DNA from: a bacterium
GTDB lineage: Bacteria; Vulcanimicrobiota; Vulcanimicrobiia; Vulcanimicrobiales; Vulcanimicrobiaceae
Reading direction: 5' to 3'
Length of the DNA stretch: 44,506 nucleotides
Assembly (NCBI GenBank): GCA_021806945.1
Contig: JAKAPQ010000003.1
Span: forward strand, 1 to 44,506
Part shown: positions 39,010 through 44,506 of the stretch, piece after piece
Layout: every line of letters starts with the position of its first letter
Numbering within the stretch: the stretch's first letter is position 1
Notes under the pieces: generated by a model
What the model was told of the DNA's origin: nothing
The model's database searches: none
Seen by the model: only the letters and a program-made list of their open reading frames with translations
Program-made: the position numbers and the translations under genes

Positions 39010-39937
39010 GTACGATGTAGGCGGCAGCGCAGCCCGCCGCGGCGAGCGCGAATAGCGAGTTTGCGGGCAACATCATGCGCCGAGCGTCGCCGAAGGCGAG
39101 TGCGTACGCCGCTTTCAGCAAATTATTCGACGATGCGGCGATCAGCACGGCCGCAACCAATCCGGCTACGCCGATCGCCGCAACGCCTTCTTGAGCTATG
39201 CTGAGGACGAATGGGTCGATGTCCGTAACGCCGACGACGGCCGCAAGAGCGTAGATGCCCCAGGTGCCGAACGAGCCTTGCACCCAGTTGGAGGCAAGAG
39301 TCACGATGACGACGAGCGCTGCGAACCTCAGGCCAGTTCTTATCTGAAGGTGGTTAGAGGGTGGGGCGAGCCCCGATCCGAGCCGCCAGTTGAAGACGAG
39401 AACGATGGCCAGTACGCGGAGGTACATGAGACCGGTTGCGAGCACGATGCCCGTGCTGAGGTCTCGCGTGGAACCGCCGTCGCGGCTCTGCCGCGCCAAG
39501 ACAACGGTGGTCGCCGTCGAGGAGTAAAGCCCGCCGAGGGCTGCTGCCAGCAGTGTCGCGTCCTTCGGGCGCACGTAACGCTGCAAGAGGTAGCGTCCGT
39601 AAGAGAGCCAGGAGACGGCTACCACCGCAAGTAGGATATTGTGCGGCGTGATCCCGTTCAAATACGCGATCGGCGTATCGGGGAGCAGCGGCAAGGCGAC
39701 GCCCACGAGCAGCAGGAACTTTTCGGCGGTGAAAAGCTCTCCGATCGGCACGCGGGCCGCAATGCGGTGCAGCTCTCGCCGCCCGGCCAGGAGAAGCGTC
39801 GCGATAACGGTTACCGCCACCAGTGCCCAGGCAGGTCGGGTGAGAGGCAGAGCGCCCAGGGTGTAGGCCAAAATATTGCAGACCGGAACGACAAACTCGC
39901 CCTCGGATGCGGCCCATTCAAGTGCTGCCGCGCTCAC
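39005..39937 (-). CDS. DUF4010 membrane protein (C-terminal part of MgtC/SapB-DUF4010 family)
   Basis: A 310-aa protein with about 8-9 helices. The DUF4010 hallmark ALGGLYSSTATTVVLARQS is present, as is the preceding family segment GELFTAEKFLLLVGVALPLL. Family members usually also carry an N-terminal MgtC-like part of about 120 residues. Here that part is a separate overlapping gene (39934-40170). GTG 39937 overlaps its stop (GTGA). Function unknown; possibly transport or membrane homeostasis. Confidence 0.8.
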   Translation of the reverse strand: MSAAALEWAASEGEFVVPVCNILAYTLGALPLTRPAWALVAVTVIATLLLAGRRELHRIAARVPIGELFTAEKFLLLVGVALPLLPDTPIAYLNGITPHNILLAVVAVSWLSYGRYLLQRYVRPKDATLLAAALGGLYSSTATTVVLARQSRDGGSTRDLSTGIVLATGLMYLRVLAIVLVFNWRLGSGLAPPSNHLQIRTGLRFAALVVIVTLASNWVQGSFGTWGIYALAAVVGVTDIDPFVLSIAQEGVAAIGVAGLVAAVLIAASSNNLLKAAYALAFGDARRMMLPANSLFALAAAGCAAAYIVR

Positions 39938-40170
39938 CGGCGATAATAAGCATAGATCCAGGTTCCGAGGACGCCGAGGCCAGCGATGAAGGCCAGTGCG
40001 CGGGTGGGCTCGACGGCGTAGAGGGCGGCTCCGGCCAGCGCCAGAAGGGGGAACGTCCGGACGCCGCCGGGGCGGTTGGGGATATCTTGCGCGTAAAACT
40101 CTTCGAACGCGAGTCCGAAGAAGAGCGACATCGCCGGCAGCAAGGCGATCGCGGGAGGCGTGACCCGCAT
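39934..40170 (-). CDS. MgtC/SapB-like N-terminal fragment gene
   Basis: A 78-aa protein from ATG 40170. LFFGLAFEEFYAQ then GGVRTFPLLALAGAALYAV follows the MgtC/SapB opening (LLIGLERE...GLRTFxLVAL). It ends IYAYYRR, then overlaps the DUF4010 gene by 4 nt. Either a genuine two-gene split with coupled translation or a single-base frameshift in one gene. It has two to three membrane helices. Confidence 0.65.
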   Translation of the reverse strand: MRVTPPAIALLPAMSLFFGLAFEEFYAQDIPNRPGGVRTFPLLALAGAALYAVEPTRALAFIAGLGVLGTWIYAYYRR

Positions 40171-40235
40171 CTCCTCACCTTGCGTGCCGGCCGCGGCCAA
40201 CCATGCGGGCGTACGGGTCGTCCGTCGGGTGTCAT

Positions 40236-40264
40236 TTTATAACGCGCGCGCAAAGCTCGTGTAA
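40236..40264 (-). promoter_or_regulatory. Predicted sigma-70 promoter for the MgtC/DUF4010 pair
   Basis: Minus strand: TTACAC (40264-40259), a 17-bp spacer and TATAAA (40241-40236), 66 bp before the ATG at 40170. Confidence 0.5.
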
Positions 40265-40385
40265 GGGTTCGGCAAAGTTCGGCGGCGGACGCAAGCGAAC
40301 GTCCGATACTATGAGCGTCGGATCCGTAGCGGCCGATCGGCGGGTGCGCCGAGGCTAACGCGCGCGGAGGATTTGGGGTAAGGAC

Positions 40386-40628
40386 GTGTCTAGCAGCACC
40401 ACGAGCAGCCAGCATTTCGTCTGGTTTCACGGTGACAGGGATGGAAGCACGCTGCGCAGTGTTCGTATCGACTCCGCAACGCTGAAGGCGTTGCAAAAGC
40501 AACTCGACGACCCGCACGCAGAACAGATCGTCGTTGCGGAATGGCACTCGCGCGACCTGATGCCGCAGCGCCGGGCGATTCCAAAGAAGCGCTTCGTCGG
40601 TATCGAGATCCGGCTCACCGAGAACTAG
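40386..40628 (+). CDS. Small hypothetical protein
   Basis: An 80-aa soluble protein from GTG 40386 (AAGGA 7 nt upstream). It reads as an alternating beta strand/helix domain (FVWFHGDRDGSTLRSVRIDS, then helix LKALQKQLDD) and a basic C-terminus. No family recognised. It precedes degV in the same direction. Confidence 0.55.
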   Translation: MSSSTTSSQHFVWFHGDRDGSTLRSVRIDSATLKALQKQLDDPHAEQIVVAEWHSRDLMPQRRAIPKKRFVGIEIRLTEN

Positions 40629-40639
40629 CAACCTGCTAG
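40625..40639. repeat. Palindrome CTAGCA-ACC-TGCTAG at stop codon
   Basis: Second copy of the palindrome at 34658-34672; it contains the stop codon of the small hypothetical gene. Confidence 0.6.
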
Positions 40640-40697
40640 ATGGTTGCGGCCGGATTCCCAGCCGGAGTGGTCGAACGAGGGGAAAAGGAGTTCCGAG

Positions 40698-41546
40698 ATG
40701 CCGGTTGCCATCGTCAGCGACAGCACGTGTGATTTACGTCCGCCGGAGGCGCTCTCGCAGGGGATCGATCTCGTTCCGATTCTGGTGCGCTTCGGTGCCG
40801 CCGAGTACCGAGACGGCGTCGACCTGGAACTGGCGGACTTTTACCGGAGGCTCGATCCGACGGGCGAGTTACCGACCACGGCTCCTCCGCCGGCCGATGC
40901 GTTCGCGAGCGCCTTCAAGAGCCGTGTGGATGCCGGGCAAGAAGTCATCTGCCTGACCGTCTCCTCGAAAATCTCACAAACATATGCCAACGCCGAGACG
41001 GCGGCCGCCGGCTTCTCGGGGAAGGTTCACGTGATCGACACGAAATCGCTGTCGGGCGGCGCCGCTCTGCTGGCGACCGGCGCGGCACGGCTAGCTCGCG
41101 GCGGCGCGCACGCTTCGGCGATTCGGGCGTCGATCGCGCGCTGGATTGCCTCCCAGCACGGGTTCGCTGCGTATCCGGATCTGCAGTTTCTTGCCAAGAG
41201 CGGGCGCATCAACAAAGCGCAGTTACTGCTCGGCCAGATGATGCACGTCGTTCCGATCGTGCGCCTGGACGCTGATGGAACGCTGAAGGCCGAAGCCAAC
41301 GTCAAGACGTTCGAACTTGCCAAGGCGATGGTCGTAGATATAGCCGTTCGCAGACTAGAGTACCCGAATCGGGCGCGCATTATCGTCGTGCATTCGCACG
41401 ATCCTGCCCTGGCCGCCTACGTCGAGGCGGAGCTGCGCAAGAAACTTGGCGCGACTCCAAAGGAGTTGACGATCCACGAGGCCGGACCCACGATTGCAGC
41501 CAACAGCGGTCCCGGAGGTATCGCGATCTTCACCATCGAGGAGTAA
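40698..41546 (+). CDS. degV: DegV-family fatty-acid-binding protein
   Basis: A 282-aa protein from ATG 40698, with AAGGAG 10 nt upstream. The frame also opens at 40644, but the family N-terminus VAIVSDSTCDLRPPEAL starts here. Other motifs: TTAPPPADAFASAF (usual TSQPS region), LTVSSKISQTYANAE, VIDTKSLSGGAALLATGAA and PDLQFLAKSGRINKAQ. DegV proteins bind fatty acids and, in Firmicutes, deliver them to fatty-acid kinase (FakB). No FakA is adjacent. Confidence 0.93.
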   Translation: MPVAIVSDSTCDLRPPEALSQGIDLVPILVRFGAAEYRDGVDLELADFYRRLDPTGELPTTAPPPADAFASAFKSRVDAGQEVICLTVSSKISQTYANAETAAAGFSGKVHVIDTKSLSGGAALLATGAARLARGGAHASAIRASIARWIASQHGFAAYPDLQFLAKSGRINKAQLLLGQMMHVVPIVRLDADGTLKAEANVKTFELAKAMVVDIAVRRLEYPNRARIIVVHSHDPALAAYVEAELRKKLGATPKELTIHEAGPTIAANSGPGGIAIFTIEE

Positions 41547-41580
41547 CCTCGGAGGCAATTGGGGCGTCTCCCTTGCGCAT

Positions 41581-41609
41581 TTGACGCTCTGGGGAGCGGG
41601 TGCTATACT
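41581..41609 (+). promoter_or_regulatory. Strong predicted promoter of rpoB
   Basis: TTGACG (41581-41586), a 17-bp spacer and TATACT (41604-41609), the best -35/-10 pair in the window. The start of transcription would be near 41616, giving a leader of about 160 nt before rpoB. Confidence 0.75.
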
Positions 41610-41617
41610 ACTTGCCT

Positions 41618-41635
41618 ATGCCCCGCGGCTTCTAA
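41618..41635 (+). other. Five-codon leader ORF (MPRGF) before rpoB
   Basis: ATG CCC CGC GGC TTC TAA starts a few bases after the predicted transcription start. Its stop codon overlaps by two bases the 5' arm of the hairpin that follows. Whether it is translated is unknown; it has no Shine-Dalgarno, so it would be leaderless. Confidence 0.3.
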
Positions 41636-41689
41636 GGACCACACGAGAGGACGAGCGCATTGACCCCGGTGGATGGCTCGGTCCTTTTT
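41634..41689 (+). terminator. Terminator-like hairpin (possible attenuator) in the rpoB leader
   Basis: AAGGACC (41634-41640) pairs with GGTCCTT (41680-41686); inner GAGC/GCTC pairs (41653-41656 with 41676-41679) extend the stem. Five T follow (41685-41689). It lies between promoter and rpoB, so it would act as an attenuator unless antitermination occurs. The stem is imperfect and its loop region long. Confidence 0.45.
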
Positions 41690-41774
41690 GGTGTGCCCGC
41701 GAACCGACCGGTCGCGAGGAGCCGGGCGCATACGACAAAGCGCGCTTCCTTATAAACGGTGCGAGAGAGAACGA

Positions 41775-44506
41775 ATGGCAAAAACGACGGCTCCCAAGTC
41801 CCCCGCGAAGAGATCCGCGGGTGCCAAGAGCAGGTCGAAGCGAGGCGGGGCCGAGGCTTCGAGCGCTGCGTCTACGGTCATGCCGACGACGTTCCCTATG
41901 CCGACCGGTGCGTTTACGGTCGCGCAGCCGCCCGAGCCGGGGTCAAAGCGGGAACGCTACTCCTTCGCGAAGATTCCGCACGTACTCGAGGTTCCCAACC
42001 TCATCGAGCTGCAAAAGGCGAGCTTCGACTGGTTCAAGACCGAGGGTCTGGCCGAGGCCTTCGCCTCGATCTCGCCGATCAAGGATTTTACGGGAAACCT
42101 GGTGCTGGAGTTCGGCGAACACAGCCTCGGCGAACCGAAGTACTCGGTCGAGGAATGCCGCGAGCGCGACATGACCTACAGCGCGCCGCTGCGCGTACGC
42201 GTGCGGCTGATCACGGCCGAGTCGGGCGAGATCAAAGGCATCCCAGACCAGGAGATCTTCATGGGCGACTTCCCGCTCATGACCGACAAAGGCACCTTCA
42301 TGATCAACGGTGCCGAGCGCGTGATCGTCAGCCAACTCGTTCGGTCCCCGGGCGTTTACTATAATCAGGACGTCGATACGAACAGCCGCTCGACGTACAA
42401 TGCCACGATCATTCCCAACCGCGGCGCCTGGATCGAGTTCGAGACAGACAACGGCACGAAGAACGACGAGACGGAAGGCACGATCGGCGTTCGTATCGAC
42501 AAGAATCGTAAGATCTACGTTTCGACGTTCGTTCGCGCGCTTTCGCGACCGGATCTGGAGTGCGACTGGGAGAGTGACGAAGCGATCCTCAAATTGTTCG
42601 ACGGCAGCCCGCTCGTGCAGAATTCGATCGATAAAGATAAAGATATCAAGACGCGCGAAGACGCGCTCAAAGAGATCTACAAGAAGCTGCGTCCGGGCGA
42701 ACCGGAAAACGCGGAAAACGCCGAAAAACTCCTCGAGTCGCTCTTTTTCGACGACAAGCGTTACGATCTCGCCGGCGTCGGCCGTTACAAGTTGAGCGGC
42801 AAGTTCCACTATCGAATCGAGAACCCCGACCCCGAGAAACGAGGCGCGCAGCCGTACGTCACCATCGACGAGTACGGCGACGCAAGCCTGGCCATGCCGC
42901 CGATCGACAAGCGGTGCCTCACGCGCGCAGACATGATCGCGGTCATTCGCCGCCTGATCAAAGTTGCCACGAACGTCATTGAGAAAGACGACATCGACCA
43001 CCTTGGCAACCGGCGTATCCGTTCGGTTGGCGAGCTGCTGCAGAACCAGTTTCGCGTCGGCTTGCTGCGCCTCGAGCGCGTCGTGCGTGAGCGCATGACC
43101 GTTCAGGATATCGAGACGGTCACGCCGCAGGCGCTGATCAACATCCGCCCGGTCGTGGCCGCTATCAAGGAGTTCTTCGGCAGTTCGCAACTCTCGCAGT
43201 TCATGGATCAGACCAACTCGCTGGCGGAGCTCACGCACAAGCGGCGACTCTCGGCCCTGGGACCGGGCGGTCTCTCGCGCGAGCGCGCGGGCTTTGAGGT
43301 GCGCGACGTGCATCACTCGCACTACGGCCGCATCTGCCCGATCGAAACGCCGGAAGGACCGAACATCGGCTTGATCGGTTCTTTGGCCACCTTCGCTCGC
43401 GTCAACCGGTTTGGATTCATCGAGACGCCATACCGCGTGGTGACGGGCGGGCGGGTCACCGATGAGATCGTCTACCTTACGGCGGACAAAGAAGACGAAT
43501 ACATCATCGCCCAGGCCAACACGCCGGTCGACGCGTCGGGAAAGATCACGACCGATTCGGTCGTCTGCCGCTACGCGGAAGAGTATATCGAAGAGCCGGC
43601 AGCCAAGGTCCAATTGATGGACGTTTCGCCGAAGCAGATCGTTTCGGTCGCGACGGCATTGATTCCGTTCCTCGAACACGACGATGCAAACCGAGCCCTG
43701 ATGGGTGCCAACATGCAGCGCCAGGCCGTGCCGCTGCTGCGCCCGCAGTCGCCGATCGTCGGCACCGGTATGGAGTACCGCTCGGCCAAGGACTCCGGCG
43801 GCTGTATCGTGGCCGCCGAGAGCGGAGAGGTCGTCGCGGTCGACTCGAAGTCGCTCGCGGTGCGCAACCGGCAGGGTGTCGAGAAGGTCTACGACTTGCT
43901 GAAGTTTACGCGCAGCAACGCCGGTACGTGCATCAACCAGCGCCCGATCGTCACGATCGGCGAGCAGGTCGTCGCCGGGCAGATACTCGCGGACGGCCCG
44001 TCGTCGGAGGAAGGCGAGCTCGCCCTTGGCCAAAACGTGATGGTCGCGTTCATGCCTTGGGAGGGCTATAACTACGAAGACGCGATCCTCATCAGCGAGC
44101 GGATGGTGAAGGACGACCGCTTCACCTCGATTCATATCGAAGAGTACGAATGCGAGGCGCGCGATACCAAGCTCGGGCCCGAAGAGATCACGCGTGACAT
44201 TCCCAACGTCGGCGAGGACTCGCTCAAGGATCTCGACGAACGCGGCATCATCCGCATCGGCGCGGAAGTTCGCCCGGAAGACATTCTGGTGGGTAAAGTT
44301 ACGCCCAAGGGCGAGACCGAGCTGACCGCGGAAGAGCGGCTCCTGCGCGCCATCTTCGGAGAAAAGTCCCGCGAAGTCCGCGATACGTCGCTGAAAGTTC
44401 CGCACGGCGAAAAGGGCAAGATCATCGACGTCAAGGTCTTCTCGCGCGAGAACAACGACGAACTTTCGCCGGGCGTGAACCACCTGGTGCGCGTCTACGT
44501 CGCGCA
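41775..44506 (+). CDS. rpoB: RNA polymerase beta subunit (3' end beyond window)
   Basis: The frame from ATG 41775 is open to the window end (910 codons). An N-terminal extension of about 40 residues rich in Lys, Ser and Ala precedes the family start ([20 protein letters not shown]). Characteristic segments: [20 protein letters not shown], and the rifampicin-site region [20 protein letters not shown] then [18 protein letters not shown], with the Asp, His and Ser that bind rifampicin unchanged. [17 protein letters not shown] and [20 protein letters not shown] follow. GAGAGA precedes the ATG. rplL is not upstream; degV is. Confidence 0.97.
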   Translation, partial: MAKTTAPKSPAKRSAGAKSRSKRGGAEASSAASTVMPTTFPMPTGAFTVAQPPEPGSKRERYSFAKIPHVLEVPNLIELQKASFDWFKTEGLAEAFASISPIKDFTGNLVLEFGEHSLGEPKYSVEECRERDMTYSAPLRVRVRLITAESGEIKGIPDQEIFMGDFPLMTDKGTFMINGAERVIVSQLVRSPGVYYNQDVDTNSRSTYNATIIPNRGAWIEFETDNGTKNDETEGTIGVRIDKNRKIYVSTFVRALSRPDLECDWESDEAILKLFDGSPLVQNSIDKDKDIKTREDALKEIYKKLRPGEPENAENAEKLLESLFFDDKRYDLAGVGRYKLSGKFHYRIENPDPEKRGAQPYVTIDEYGDASLAMPPIDKRCLTRADMIAVIRRLIKVATNVIEKDDIDHLGNRRIRSVGELLQNQFRVGLLRLERVVRERMTVQDIETVTPQALINIRPVVAAIKEFFGSSQLSQFMDQTNSLAELTHKRRLSALGPGGLSRERAGFEVRDVHHSHYGRICPIETPEGPNIGLIGSLATFARVNRFGFIETPYRVVTGGRVTDEIVYLTADKEDEYIIAQANTPVDASGKITTDSVVCRYAEEYIEEPAAKVQLMDVSPKQIVSVATALIPFLEHDDANRALMGANMQRQAVPLLRPQSPIVGTGMEYRSAKDSGGCIVAAESGEVVAVDSKSLAVRNRQGVEKVYDLLKFTRSNAGTCINQRPIVTIGEQVVAGQILADGPSSEEGELALGQNVMVAFMPWEGYNYEDAILISERMVKDDRFTSIHIEEYECEARDTKLGPEEITRDIPNVGEDSLKDLDERGIIRIGAEVRPEDILVGKVTPKGETELTAEERLLRAIFGEKSREVRDTSLKVPHGEKGKIIDVKVFSRENNDELSPGVNHLVRVYVA

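Noticed and set aside
41630-41700. T-box or ribosomal-protein leader riboswitch before rpoB
   Set aside because: The T-box core (AGGGUGGNACCGCG) is absent and the hairpin has no known leader signature; only a simple terminator-like stem is supported.
41943-44483. Minus-strand open frame of 846 codons opposite rpoB
   Set aside because: It mirrors rpoB codons in a GC-rich frame; the product is Arg/Asp-rich with no recognisable domain, whereas the plus strand encodes unmistakable RpoB.
1-44506. CRISPR arrays or rRNA genes
   Set aside because: No regularly spaced direct repeats and no rRNA-like sequence were seen on either strand.

Overview
This is a GC-rich bacterial chromosome segment with frequent GTG/TTG starts, many 4-base ATGA/GTGA start-stop overlaps, and genes on both strands. 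The gene complement (GatCAB amidotransferase, MutS2, one HU protein with a basic tail, a lipoprotein of repeated beta-propeller units with 'GNVAP...DSSGNIYV'-type sequence, and rpoB beside degV) fits a deep-branching, partly aerobic group. Candidatus Eremiobacterota/Vulcanimicrobiota (WPS-2) is my best guess from memory of such genomes; nothing in the window proves it.

Layout. 1-9.6 kb is a core housekeeping run on the plus strand: an RlmD-type RNA methyltransferase, gatC-gatA-gatB, mutS2, tyrS, a zinc-ribbon protein, aroQ and an HU gene. Next comes a GNAT gene that reads through a tRNA-Pro(GGG) gene. 10.35-15.9 kb is an accessory, decaying island starting at that tRNA: integrase remnant, 11-G tract, nucleotidyltransferase with a small partner, XhlA-like protein, broken IS1380-type transposase, three exported proteins, and a decayed RES/Xre toxin-antitoxin pair. 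16-21.5 kb holds a BON-domain protein and an SRPBCC-like/HlyD/ABC/ABC/permease export operon. 21.5-26.9 kb holds a membrane glycosyltransferase, STAS protein, MsrB, RNase H, a membrane-anchored unknown, polysaccharide deacetylase, DUF3465 and an acetyltransferase.

26.9-33.0 kb (minus strand) is the most interesting part, a compact ten-gene operon: cupredoxin lipoprotein, a CRP/FNR regulator fused to a DUF2249 domain, three more DUF2249 proteins, an NnrS-like membrane protein, a DUF59 protein, a CuA subunit II, a B-family-like heme-copper subunit I and a small His-bearing membrane protein. Subunit I keeps the heme and CuB/FeB histidines but has Asn where oxygen reductases carry the His-crosslinked Tyr. 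With its neighbours this suggests a nitric oxide reductase (NorSY/sNOR-like), not a cytochrome oxidase.

33-41.5 kb holds a Nudix hydrolase, two glycosyltransferases, an SRPBCC-like protein related to the one at 17 kb, threonine aldolase, a DHA2 drug exporter, a 139-bp inverted-repeat element, a MgtC/DUF4010 protein split into two overlapping genes, a small unknown and DegV. The window ends inside rpoB. rpoB has its own near-consensus promoter and a leader with a five-codon ORF abutting a terminator-like hairpin.
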